DNA of 64,000 bases from Porpolomopsis calyptriformis (taxonomy: Eukaryota; Basidiomycota; Agaricomycetes; Agaricales; Hygrophoraceae): the NCBI GenBank assembly GCA_951640195.1, contig OX621169.1, positions 496,001-560,000 of the forward strand, in the 5' to 3' direction. Position 1 is the stretch's first letter; each line of letters begins with the position of its first letter. The notes beneath the pieces are model-generated. The model searched no databases. It saw nothing but the letters and a program-made list of their open reading frames with translations, and was not told where the DNA came from. Shown here piece after piece: positions 22,911-34,347 of the stretch. The position numbers and the translations under genes were made by a program.

Positions 22911-25900
22911 ACTGCCTCCTTCACCACCTTCTACCCCCAAGGCTAACCTGACCTACCTCTATCTTGGCTGCAGCCCCACAACAACAACAACAACCGCGTA
23001 TCACCACTTCCCTTGCCCCTCCCAATGGGTTCCTGTCGCGTGAGCATTTGATCGCTGATGCACAATAAACACAATCGGGTTGCACAGACGTTGAGTAGAA
23101 CCTCCTGCGGATGTATTTGCCTAAACACACCTCTAGCTCCAAGACGATTGAGATATTAATGAGATCATTGATAACTACCAGCGTCAACATTCTAAACGAT
23201 ATTTAATCTGCCTACAGAGGAAGGGCATATAAGTCAATGCTAAGTATAGGAGGGAAGAGAAGGGAGAGGAAGTAGAGAAGAGAAAAAGAATTGGCGCTTT
23301 CACTCGTCCGTCATTATCCAATACCAAGAGATAACCCAAACCTAATTATTACCCATTCTAGGATGCGAAAAGGCCGAAACATGCTACCTACAACAACAAC
23401 CAGATGGCGCCATAGGCGGCGACACTGAGCGCGGCTCATACCCAACCATAAAAAGTGCAAGAGGGACCAAATTCCCCCACGTTATCGGAGTGAGATGAGT
23501 GAGATACGGTGACAGACAGTGCAAGGTGATGCAAGACACAAGGTGTCAGATGTTGCTTGAGGTCCTACCTGAAGCTGCCATCCTGTCTGTGCGTGGTGGC
23601 TTTCCAGAGCATTGAGGGAAGGGGGAGGAGGGAGTGGGGGGTCCGATGAGAGATGACGGGTCCGATGAGAGAATGTAAGAAGGTGGAAGCAGAGTAAATT
23701 GAAGAGATGTACAGGGCCCCCTTCGCGGAAGAGGATGGTCGCCTCACACTCGATCTTGGGTTGGTGTCATGTCATCAATCTCATTGGGTGGAGGTGCAGT
23801 GTCCAGGCAGGGTGGTACGAAGGAGGGATGTATGGTTATTTCGTTAGGCTAGAACCCGTTTCTCCAAAAAAAACACTAGGGTACTGAAAGGTGCTTATAT
23901 ATCAGAGATTTTCAGAGGCTAAATCGTTTCGAAGACCTACAGAATCAGTTTGTCTTCCTTGCTGTTTTGAGCATGCCATCATTAACCTGGTCAAATGGCG
24001 GCTAGTATTGGTGACAAACCTGATGGTGATGGAAATGAAAGTGATGTTAAATTGAGGTCCGTAGACCTCATTGAGGTTGCTTGATGTAGCACGTGTAGAT
24101 TGTGCTGTGTTCTGGGAGTGGGAGGAGGGAGTCTTCAGAAAATCAAATTTCAGAGGTCGTATATCGCAGTCGCGAATGTCTTAAGACCGACCTTGTTAGA
24201 TGTTCGAGGTGGAGACAACTTGCGGCGGCCCATGACACCACGCTGCAAGGGCCCAGTCAGAACCGAAATCCCTGGCCTCTTGGGGGAAGGGAAGTAGTAG
24301 AAACGAACATCGAGTTGCCAGTTATATAGCGTCGGCTGGGGACATGCGGAATCCACAGTGCATGAGGCCGTCTTCAGGCGGCAGCCTCATGCCCTCAAAG
24401 CGCGCCCGCTAACACACGCACCGATCATGGGGTGATCCCATATCCTGACACAACATGCTGTACCAACGTTGACTTAACTTAATCATGAGTTTTCGGGGAT
24501 ATGGAATGAGTGTATTGAATGTATCTGACATCATCAGTTGATAAACTTACCACCGCAATTAACATTAAATCAATCGTTGCGTGATCCATGCCGTTGAAGC
24601 CATTTGGCAGTTACAGTCGAGCGCTGGCCATGGACGGAATCAATAATCTGGGATGGACACGTGATCACCGTCAATTTATGATCGGTGGGGTCTGCAGAAC
24701 TGGGAACAAAGTACGCGTTCCATGTTTTATTGCAGACATCTGGCACAAGTTAATAGAACGGTGTCTGTTAGAAGGCTTAAAGTCACTAAATACTGAGACG
24801 GGTGGCTTTTTACCGCCCTTGCACTTGATTTTTTCCTTCTATGTATATTTAGTTGATGTCCTTCACTGGGTGATTGTGCGCCGTCGAAAAAGAGACGTGG
24901 TTAAGATGTTGGAGAAGCTGTAGGTAAACCAATCGAGACTGTTTCCTCGTGGCTGGCTGATTTTTTGATCTAGACAAGCATTGTCCATTGCTTGCACATG
25001 AGCCCGGGGACTCTTGTCTCTCTTACATTTGACCAACGAAAAGTTGTCAGCCTGACGAAATACCAGAGCTGTCTGAGTTCGTCCAGGTCCTGAAAATCGC
25101 CACTTGAAATAAAGGGGATTATCATTATTTTTATGGCCAACACTTGTTTTATCCATTGCAGGATCCAACGCTGTACCAAAAGCACAATGCCTGCTGTCGA
25201 AAGGAGTCTAACCCTCTTCAACAAGCTGCAAAGAGATGGCACACGTATGAGCTAGAACAGTAGCCTTGAGTATACACACAGGCCATCTAGCTCATGCGTG
25301 TACCATCTCTCCGGGTACAGCCAGCACAGCTCTTCTATTTTGTCCTCTCCTGCATCGCACAAATGTGTTCCCCTGTCTATCTGCACCTACCAGCCTTCCA
25401 CCGACTGCATTCCTCAGACATTGCGGTATCTACGCAATCACTCAGGAGGACCTAGAAAATAGCTTGGGGTAGCATGAGTAACAATCGGATACCGACATCA
25501 GAGCAACCTACTGTTTCTGTTCGGGGTTGCATTGCTAGACGGATAGCGACATTTGACCACCGTGTACCAGAAGTGTTGAAATAAATGAAAAGCGAACGGC
25601 CAAATCCTGAGAATTAGGTGGTTAAAAGACTTGTCAAAGAACAGAATGGTACAACAATCAGAAGTCAATGTCGTCCTCAAACCCGAGGGTGTATTGGAAG
25701 TCTAACATGCATTTGACTGGCGACACAATGGCCCATCATTATATATGACAGGGATGAGACTTACCACAGAGGGATGCAGTCAAAAACACTGCGGCGGTGT
25801 TAGACGGAAGTTACAGCAAGGTTCGTGTTCTTTGCATGTGCACAGTGAGGCCTGAAGCTTGAAGATTCGTCGGGCTTCGTCCAAAGACTGATCCAGGACT

Positions 25901-26709
25901 CGAGATAAGCTGGAAGAACTTCGCTAGGGTGTGGAAGCCAACAAACTCTCCGCACGATGTTGCCCCTCTCCGTTCTGGTGAATGGATTTGTTGTGGTTTA
26001 AATAGACTATCTGCTCAAGGTCGTCTTGTCTGCCTGCTGTTCACTCCCATTGAGAAGAAAAGACCGCACGCACAATAGGCTGTTAATTTCCACACCACCA
26101 GGCAATTTGCCCATGGTTATATTCGCCGCACCATTTGTCCCTTCCGTCTGTGCTCCATGATTCCATCTCCTAGGGGGGTGGATGAGAATGAGAGAAGAGT
26201 GTGAAAATACAAGAAGGCACACAAGATTAAGCAAAACATTCGTGCCAAGCACCTCAAGTATCTACGGTCGTTCGGAAGGTAATTTCATCAAACTAGGTCC
26301 CGTCTTTCTAAAAAAAAAACCCGAGGGCAATGGAAGCACCATACATCAGGTTTCAAGGAACCCGTAATATAGTTTTGAAGACGCACGGAATGAGTATGTG
26401 ACTATTACTATGTGTGAAGTGGGAGTGGTGTTACTGACACCCATACACTTATTCGTTTGATGCATTTAACCTACATTCGGTGAAGAGCGTTAGAGGTGGC
26501 GTTGTAAGGCTAAAGGTAAGCCTCACTTGGTTGGATCTCGATGTTGAAATCGGTGGAGTTCACGGTTCACAGAAGTGGGCGTGACGAAAATTACAAAGGC
26601 ACATTGACCTTGTGATACCCGCAGGTAGAGGGGGACGTACCACGCTTTCGCGTTTGCACGGATTTATACCCAATATCTCGACTTTACTCCTCCTGGAGTC
26701 ATCTCGCCT
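22911..26709. other. Gene-poor region with diverged duplicates
   Basis: No convincing protein gene. Short ORFs (for example 24588-24923, 26252-26007) lack codon bias or recognised motifs. Two diverged direct repeats are visible: about 23835-23905 (ending in a run of A then CTAGGGTACTGAAAGG) and about 26275-26345 (run of A then CGAGGGCAATGGAAG), both followed by TATATCAG or TACATCAG. They may be the two ends or two copies of a degenerate repeat. A (CAA)n tract lies near 22980-22995. Confidence 0.4.
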
Positions 26710-27551
26710 ATGAACGCTACCAAGATCATTCTTCAATTCCTCGAGCCAGTTGTTGAAGCTGTCTGCGCTCCTTTCAGCCATTCCCTCCCATTATTTGTGA
26801 GGGTCATTCTTCGGCTCCTTGCTCGCCAGCCAGATGAAAAGGATGTTCGTCTGTATTTGAATTTTGTGTGCTGTAATTCGGCCTAGAGTCGACCATCGGT
26901 TATACACAGACGATACAAGAGGCAGCGGATGAGGCTGACGCCGTTCAAGTACCTGCCAACCTCGAGCCGATGGTCAAGGTTGTTCATATTGTGGCATAAA
27001 CGGGCCATGCAGCCAACCATCGATAACTCTCTTTCTTTTTTTTTGTAGATGGTGCAAGAGCCCACGGACGCCCAGTTCCAGGACACGGATGTTAGCGAAG
27101 TTGAGGGCAACCGATTTTGCGTCGGCAAGTTTGGCCATCTACGTCTTGAACGACAACATATCATGACCACCCCTCTCGTTTCAGACACCATGGACCCATC
27201 CACACTACAAGTGATACAGTTTTTGCAGAGGGAGATGTTGCGACCCTTGCCAGGTTCCGAATCACCACACCACCGTCACTTTCTGGATTCGTTCCGACAT
27301 GTTGATGTCGTCAATAGCACCATTTCCCAAGTGGAGGGTGACCAATACGACGTCGGTAAACGTGAGCCTTCCCCTCGAATTTCTTTGTAAAACATGAGCT
27401 GAATCCTTACCAAGGTCCCCCCAAAGCCTCGCAGGCTACTCCAGAACATGCCCCAACGATGCCATCCATGGGGTCAAGGCTAAGGCAGTGTAATAACTGT
27501 ATTATCGAGGAGACCTGTGGCAACCAAGTGACTATTCACCGTCCCCAATAG
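26710..27551 (+). CDS. Y1: unrecognised small multi-exon gene
   Basis: Exon 1 begins at ATG 26710 (MNATKIILQFLEP...) and parallels exon 1 of Y2 in sequence and position. Further exons are inferred by alignment with Y2: about 26931-27000 (TIQEAADEADAVQVPANL), about 27049-27120, about 27186-27362 and 27418-27551, ending at TAG 27549-27551. The intermediate small exons between 26760 and 27049 are uncertain. The protein has repeated motifs of the form I-x-x-V-x-G-[DN]-[QR]: VSEVEGNRFCVG, ISQVEGDQYDVG and IIEETCGNQVTIH. The intron at about 27122-27185 would have a GC donor (GCAAGT), but it can also be read through in frame. Function unknown. Confidence 0.5.
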
Positions 27552-27912
27552 TTTTGTGTTCCAGGACAACACTTGGGTCACATGACCATCAATACAGTTT
27601 TCCCTAAACGCCAACAGACGCTGAGATGCCAAGCTCCTGAAAACATTGCAAACGCGTTGTCCACACGTTGTGTTGCGACTCCCACACGGGCGCGGCCTCA
27701 AGCAGCCCGATCTGCAATATACCTACCCGGTTGAATTTGGACCGTTACTGAAGCTCAGCCAGCCATGAATGGATGCTGTGCCATTGGGCGTCTTTATCCA
27801 TGCCAACCCATTCGTGACAAGGTAGAATGATTATCGATTCCATGCCTTCGATGCGTGTCCCTCCCTCTCCTTGAGATTTATAAAAACCTCTTCCTTCTCT
27901 CGCAATCATCTC
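27552..27912. other. Promoter region of Y2
   Basis: No ORF of note. ATTTATAAAAACC near 27878-27890 sits about 25-35 nt upstream of the Y2 ATG and is a plausible TATA box. Confidence 0.5.
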
Positions 27913-28916
27913 ATGGACTCTGCTAAAGCCATTCTTGATTACCTCAACTCCCAGTTGAATCCAAAGACCGTCCGTTTTTTCTTTGATCCTATATTATATT
28001 TGTCTTACAGCAAGCCGTCTGTCATATCTTAGAATGGGCAAGAGGAAGACCAGCCATTGCCAAGCAATACCGAGCTCCAGGCTTTAATGAATTCAGAGAT
28101 GATTCGATCGCTAATTGCTAAGGTTGTTCATTTTTGCCATGATTTGTCTTGCAGGCTACCTATCGGTTGTGACTTACATTAGCAAGGGCCTGCGAATACC
28201 CAAGCGGATATCATTCCAATCCTCAAGCTGATTGCCAGTGCTGTTCGTCTTTCTTTGATCTTGTGCCATGATTTTGTCTCGCGGCCGACCACCCGCGTTA
28301 CAGATACAGGAGCCTACGAGCCAAGGTATGACTGGAGAGCATGATCGACGCCGCACGAAACACAAGCCAGTTGCTAAAGTGGTTTGTCTTCTTTGGTCTT
28401 GGGTCCTGCGACTGACCATCGGCTATACCCTACACAGCCAGTGCAAGAGCCTGTAGATGCCCAGTTCCAGGACTCGCTCGTTAGCGAAGTCCATGGCAAT
28501 CGCCTTTCTGCCGGTAAGTTGACTACCATCCACTCGAATGCGACCGTTAACTGCTCATTTGTAGGGAGCATGGACCCGTCCACCATGGAAATGATACATA
28601 CTTTCCAGGAAAAGATCTTTCGACCAGTCTCTCAACCACATCAGCACATGATGGATTCGTTTCGGCATATTAACGCAGACGGGACTACTATTTCTCGGGT
28701 GCGTGGAGACCAATATGATATTGGCAAACGTGAGGCTTTGCTCAAGTTTCATATTTCACACGTAACTGAAAAACTCAATCTATCCCAGGTGCTCCAAAAG
28801 CCTCGACGCCGACTCCTCAAATTAACCCATTGGTGGACTCCAATTCTAGGTTGCGGCGGTATAACAACTCCATTATTGAAGAGACCGACGGTAGTCAAGT
28901 CACCTTTCACAATTGA
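27913..28916 (+). CDS. Y2: tandem paralogue of Y1
   Basis: Exon 1 starts at ATG 27913 (MDSAKAILDYLNSQLNPK) and the last exon ends at TGA 28914-28916 (GSQVTFHN). Well-supported 3' exons are about 28440-28514 (VQEPVDAQFQDSLVSEV), 28565-28730 (MDPSTMEMIHTFQEKIF to GDQYDIGK) and 28788-28916 (PKASTPTPQINPLV to the stop). Middle exons between 27970 and 28440 are short and uncertain. It shares with Y1 the order of motifs, intron positions and the three I/V-x-G-[NDS]-[QR] repeats. These motifs are reminiscent of short beta-arch repeats found beside fungal NLR genes, but that is only a resemblance. Family not recognised. Confidence 0.5.
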
Positions 28917-30125
28917 CCGGTGACTAGCTGAGGAATGGCGCGGTTGTGACTAGAGGAAGTGTACAATTTCAAATCTAGACTTGAAAGAAGGATGAAAAAT
29001 ATATATATATATTCCGTAACCACATTGGACACCCCCGTCGTCAACTGTCCTCATCAGAACATGTGGTGTAGTGTCGGTCACGGCAGCTCCGAAAGCATAC
29101 GCTGCGTATAGTTACCGCAGTAAACAGCTTCCATTACATTACAGATTGTTTGCGCATCGACACTTGTATTATTGCCGGTGAGTACATGTGTACCTATCCC
29201 GTATTCCCCCCCGTTCCATCACTCGATTGGCGGCAAGTATATGTGGCTGGGATCAACCCTATTTAGATCGTCAGGATCGAACCTGTCGGGTCACAAAAGC
29301 GGTGTAAGTACAATATGATGGGAGCGCAACAGGGTGCGTTTCGTTGCGGAATAAAACTAAAAATAAGAATAAAAAAATAAAAAAAAGGGCCGTTCACCTT
29401 TGGATCAGTGGGTGGCTGCTCGACTTGCTGTTGTCTGTTTGCGTTTTCAGCCGCGAGCCTGGCCGCCCTGTTCTCGTCTACTTTCCGCCTCAAATCGGGT
29501 GCCATAGCCTACGGTATATATTTGGCCATATACGTTGTGTTTTTTTTTTTTTTTTTTTTTTTTTCGGCGGCCGATTGGTCAGCTCCAAGGAAGAAGAGAA
29601 CGAAGAGAAGGTAGAGATTGAATAGCCATCTTACTCACGTTGTATGTTTCTTCTTCAGAAGGTACGGTAACTGTGTCGTGGCCAGTCGTCAGTTATTTTA
29701 TTCTATTTTTCATTTTATTTATTTTAAATAAAATTTTTTTTGGGTGATTTCATTCGAAGGAGAAACAAGCGAAGACCGGAATTCACCTTTCATAAGACCA
29801 TATCCGAACATCATCACTAATCGATGACGGTCGTTGTCATCGTCGTCGTCGTCGTCGTCGTTCATGGTCCATCGTTCATCGTTTCACGTTCATTGATGAT
29901 AGATACGAAAAGCAGTGTTTTGAGTTTCGAAAACAGATATAGTTAGTTCGTAAGAACAAAAGCATAAAGAAATTAATAAACACGTACGTCCCGTCCCAAG
30001 GACTGCGAATCTTAACCAAGGAAACCGCGACATTCGAGATTGAAAGAGTATAATGTCACGTGAACGAATATTGTATAAAAAAAATAAAATAAAAAAATAA
30101 AAAAACCTCAAATGTCTGTCCTCTA
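28917..30125. other. Intergenic with microsatellites
   Basis: No convincing gene. It contains a (TA)n tract near 29001-29012, long poly-T near 29539-29564, an AT-rich stretch near 29690-29740 and a (CGT)n microsatellite at about 29840-29860. The segment next to 30126 is the 3' UTR of the arrestin-like gene. Confidence 0.55.
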
Positions 30126-32116
30126 TCAAGCGCTCGGCATCAGCACAGGGAGAGGGATCCCTGGCGGAGGCGGTCTATACCCATTCGCAGCCGACATCCG
30201 CCTCAGCATGTCCGCACTGCTCTGCTGACTCTGCAACTCGATCCTCTCCAGCTCCAGCTCCCACGCTCTCACCTGGTCCGACGGGCCTTGCTCCTTGTCA
30301 TTCGGCAATTCTTCGTCGTGAGCACTACTGCCGCCACCGCCCGCCCCTCCCAATAGCGTGCCAGTCAACCACCTCGGCCCCGATCCTCCTCTTCCCGATC
30401 CAGGGCGGCCCCCATCCTCCCCCTCATGATCATGCTCAAACTGACCACACCTATCATCATCAGCGCCACTAGTGCCAAACACGCTGTGTGCCTTGTCTCG
30501 CGGCCCCGCCGAAGTATGCGGCCTCCGTGATGTTTTCCTCCGAGGCTTTACAGACGGCGCCCCAGAGGCCGTCTTCTGCCGCGGGGTCAAGGCATATATT
30601 GGCAGCGTCGGCTGTCCCCCAGGCACCAATGTCCCCATCGACGAATGTTCCAATGTCACCGGGCAACACTCGTCCAATTTGGGCACCCTTCGTGGCGACT
30701 TGGACTTGCCGCGCGCTACCTTGTCAGCGCCGAGTGATGCTGCCGTGTGCACCTGCTTCTTGTATTGCGATAATGCAAGCTCGCGTTCACCGGCGTTTTT
30801 GGCGACGACGATCAATTCTTGATCGGCTAGTTCGATGGATTCCGTGCCAGAGGGAGAAGAGACCACGATCTATATTTGTGAATGAGTGAAATGAAACAGA
30901 TTGTTTGAAGGGGGGTAACCTTGAATTTTGCAAAGAATTTTACAGACACCATTTCGGACTGGAGGGTTTCGCCAATAGCCCATCGACTATTCGACTTGGC
31001 GGCAGGCCATTGAAAAGTGAGCGTCTTGATCCAAATGCCGTTGTCAGCCTTTAGGAAACGACCCGAAGATTCTGCGCCCGCGATAGACATGGTAACCGTC
31101 TTTGAGTGGTTCTCAGCGGAGGCGGGGGCTGAAGCTGAGCCCGGGCGATGGAAAATAAGGGGGCGAGAGTCATTTATGGCGAGGGTGGAGGTGGACGAAA
31201 AGGAGGGGGAAGCAGTTCGGAAGGTGTCTGGAATGGATATCGTTTTTTCCTGGGATAGCAGTGGCTGTATTGACGACGGGGGAGAGGGAGGCATGGAGAC
31301 GGTCGTTTGGGGAGGTGAGGGTGGTGCACTGACACCCATGAGCTGCATGCGACGCTCGACGATCAAGCTCACGCTACGGACGGAAACGGCAGGATCGATG
31401 GGAAGGAGGTGGATCGGGATGGAGACGAGATCAGAAGGCCCGACGGGGTACGTCGGCATATTTATATGGTAACGCAAGACAGGTGCACGAAGTTTGGTCG
31501 TTTGTGAGTCTAGTAGAATAGGAGGCGGTGATGATGGAGAATACGGTAGCGGGAGGTTGTATCTGACGAGGGGGAGTTCATGATGTCTGGTTTGACGAGA
31601 ACCGACGCCGGTGATGGGGGCGTGGTGGATAACTGGGTGGAAGATGATGACGATGAGTGGAAGGAAGAAGGGGCGGAACGTACCGGCTTCGACACGCCAA
31701 AAAACGCGGTAATCGGGAAAGGTGACCGTGCTAAGCCCTTGTACGTCTACGGGCAATGATATGCGAAAGGGAAACTGCAGATCGCCGATGTCGGCGTAGT
31801 CCTGGCCATCTGGTTTTGACCAGAGTAAATCTGAATAATCTACAAGCACGTTTGAGGAAAGGACGCCGACGCGACCGAGACGGGATTCATAGCAGCGAAC
31901 TGAGACGGTGATGGACTTTGCGGGAAGAGACTTGCGGTCCGTGCCGAGGGACGTGGCGACATCTGAGGAGAGAATAATCAAAGGAAGAAGGAGAGAATGG
32001 AGTGGTAGAGACGGACATCCTTCTACTTTGAGGGGAGTGAGACCTAGAAAGCCAGAGTAAGGAAAGTGTTTGAAGCTGAGGTGGCCTTTGGGGGAGTAAA
32101 TCGTAAGCTGGACCAT
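30126..32116 (-). CDS. Arrestin-like protein (alpha-arrestin family)
   Basis: Minus-strand exons 32116-32017, 31962-31684, 31632-30920 and 30869-30126 give 611 residues, all in frame. The N-terminal arrestin domain starts with LTIYSPKGHL and includes VRCYESRLGR, LPVDV and the DYRVFWRVEAVIHHAP segment typical of arrestin-N beta strands. The arrestin-C domain includes YHINMPTYPVGPSDLVSIPI and VSLIVERRMQL. The tail (from about residue 365) is Ser/Pro-rich and then acidic and disordered. Fungal alpha-arrestins act as adaptors between plasma-membrane transporters and Rsp5-type ubiquitin ligases; I did not see a clear PPxY motif, so the link to Rsp5 is unsupported. Exon 1 uses a GTCCGT donor. It diverges from the transporter gene across 219 bp. 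Confidence 0.78.
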
Positions 32117-32335
32117 GGGCGGGAAGGGGAGGAAGGGGGGGAAAGGAAGGGAGGTGAAGAGAGTGAGAGGGAGGGGGAGGAGAAGAAGTTCATTACTTTG
32201 GGATTTATAAATCGAGAGATGTGACAAATAAATCGTTATTGTAACGGTCACAAGAAATATTATTTTATTGTCACAAGAATTGTCACATTTTTTATTGTCA
32301 CGTCACTATCGTGTTTGTTCTCTTCATCAATCATC
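32117..32335. promoter_or_regulatory. Divergent promoter with clustered TGTCAC motifs
   Basis: The 219 bp between the arrestin ATG (minus) and the transporter ATG (plus) must serve both genes. It holds GTGACA at 32221-32226, GGTCAC at 32246-32251, TGTCAC at 32269-32274, 32281-32286 and 32296-32301, and GTCAC at 32302-32306, most preceded by TTAT or AAT. A TTTATAA lies at 32204-32210. Such clustering within 90 bp suggests a transcription-factor site, for example a bZIP or TALE-like site; the factor is not identified. Confidence 0.5.
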
Positions 32336-34190
32336 ATGCCCTCCTCCCTCTTCATCCCCTTCCTCCTTGCGGGGATGATCATCACCGTATTCTTTCCGTT
32401 TTCTCTCTCGTTTTGTGCCTAATCTGTCCACAGGGGTCAAGCAATTCGCTCTGGAGCAAGTACCAGGTGAGCACCACAGCTCTTTCTCATGTCCCTACTC
32501 CCACGTCTCCAAGGACATGCAATGCGTGGAGAACTGCAACGATCCTGATCCACGTCAACGGGTGCTGTACGCACAACCAGTATGGCAGACCCTCCAGATG
32601 TTTCGTCAGTCCTCAGTCCCCCTTATTAACTATCTCACCCCATATCTTCGCCCGCTCCAGTCGGAGAAATGCTATGTCAGTCCTTCCTCGTCATCATTCA
32701 TCCCGCTCACATCTTTTCTTTAGGCTTCCTCCCAGTTATCTACACGTGGTTAACCACCCGCCGGCAATCTCCTTCGCTTCAACTCCAGTTAGATTCAGAA
32801 GTCTTGGATCACCTCATCCCAGCTAAACTCAGTCCATCATCTCAGGAGCTTCGCGGCTGGAAGATTCTCCTCTTATGGATCCCTGCCGCCTGCGATCTCA
32901 CTGGCACCACCGTTAGTCGTTTCCCTTTCATCGCTTCCTCGCACCTTGATGCTGATGCCGATCATGCTTCCTTCATCAGCTGATGAACATCGGCTTATTG
33001 TACACTCCCGTATCCATCTATCAAATGACTCGTGGTGCTCTAGTTCTGTTCGTCGGCGTCTTCAGCGTCTTATTCCTTCACCGCCGCCTATGGCTCTACC
33101 AGTTCAGTATTCTCTTCACCCTTCCTCCCTCTCTTCTCATCCGTCCTCTCTCCCTCAGATGGATATCCCTCGTCACCGTCATGGTCGGAGTGGCCTTTGT
33201 CGGGCTTTCCGGCTCTCTCATCAAAGACACTATCAAGGATACCGTCACCGCTGACCTCGTCCGGCGGGCCATCGCAGCCATTACAGATTTGCCTCCAGAA
33301 CCCATAGAGAAGCCAGAAGCAACGACGGTTCTTGTCGGTAAGGTTTTCTGTCCGACGCTTTACAATCCCATCATCACATGCCTTTCCTAGGTGTCTTTTT
33401 CGTCCTCATCGCCCAGCTCTTGTACGTTACCTCCCCATCTCATATTTTTACGTAATCCATGACCGGTGACCTCCCAGTACTGCTACCCAATTTGTCGTCG
33501 AAGAAGAGATACTCGGCCGTTATTCGGTCGCTCCCCTCGTCGCTGTCGGATACGAGGGTCTCTTTGGCGTACTCTCCATACTTCTATTCATCCCGATCCT
33601 ATCCATCCCCTCCATCTCATCTCGATCCTCATTCTTTGACCTCCCCCGTGGGTGGCATCAGATGATCGACACACCCACCGTCCTTTACTCCAGCCTTGCT
33701 ATCGCCATCAGCATCTCGCTCTTCAACTATTTTGGACTGAGCGTGACCAGGCATGTGAGCGCTACAGCACGGAGTTTGACTGACACGTGTAGGACACTGT
33801 CCATCTGGCTCGTCAGTCTTGGCTTGGGATGGGAGAAACTCTTGTGGCCCATCTCGCTCTTGCAGGTGACTGGGTTCACGTTGTTGGTGTGAGTCCGACG
33901 ACAACTATACTGCCATTTCCAACCTGACCTTTCTCTTTCCCGTTCAGTTACGGAACAGTGAGTGTTTCTTTCACCTTTGATATATAATTTCTCATGTCCA
34001 CTAGTTCTTGTTCAACAACCTCGTCTCTCCCCCAAAATGCATCCGCTCTCCACCACCACCACCTTCCCAAGAGGTTCGAGACCCCGAGGCGGAAGGTCTG
34101 TTGGCGTCTTCCCTAGAGGAAACCGCCGCGCTCCCATCGGATTTGGGCGAGGGCGGATTCGATGTGGCACCGGAGGGCCAGCGTGCATAG
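32336..34190 (+). CDS. SLC35F6-like transporter (drug/metabolite transporter superfamily)
   Basis: Eleven exons: 32336-32386, 32434-32466, 32514-32604, 32661-32675, 32724-32911, 32980-33101, 33159-33337, 33391-33421, 33478-33888, 33948-33957 and 34005-34190, giving 438 residues in frame. The protein has about ten hydrophobic spans. Diagnostic segments of the SLC35F6 (C2orf18) family include NSLWSKYQ, WIPAACDLTGTTLMNIGL, YTPVSIYQMTRGALVLF, QFVVEEEILGRYSVAPL, GYEGLFG and VSATARSLTDTCRTL. The family sits in endomembranes (lysosome or Golgi); the substrate is not established. Exons 4 (15 nt) and 10 (10 nt) are microexons. Several donors are non-GTRAGT (GTATTC, GTCAGT, GTTAGT). The short C-terminal tail is acidic. 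Confidence 0.87.
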
Positions 34191-34347
34191 AGTTAGAGAG
34201 ATTAACCTCCTGGTTGCAGCTGCGTATCTTGTAGAGTTGCCATCATTTACGACTAATGCTAGACTTTTCTTGAGCTCAGAGCTTGCGGTTGTTTCTATTC
34301 ATGCATCATACATCATGTCGTCGTCGATTTTGTATATTCTATACTCA

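Noticed and set aside
24588..24923. 111-codon ORF as a gene
   Set aside because: No conserved motif, no paralogue in the window and no clear promoter or splice structure; chance ORFs of this size are expected.
29840..29862. CRISPR-like or satellite array at the (CGT)n tract
   Set aside because: It is a simple trinucleotide microsatellite with no spacers.
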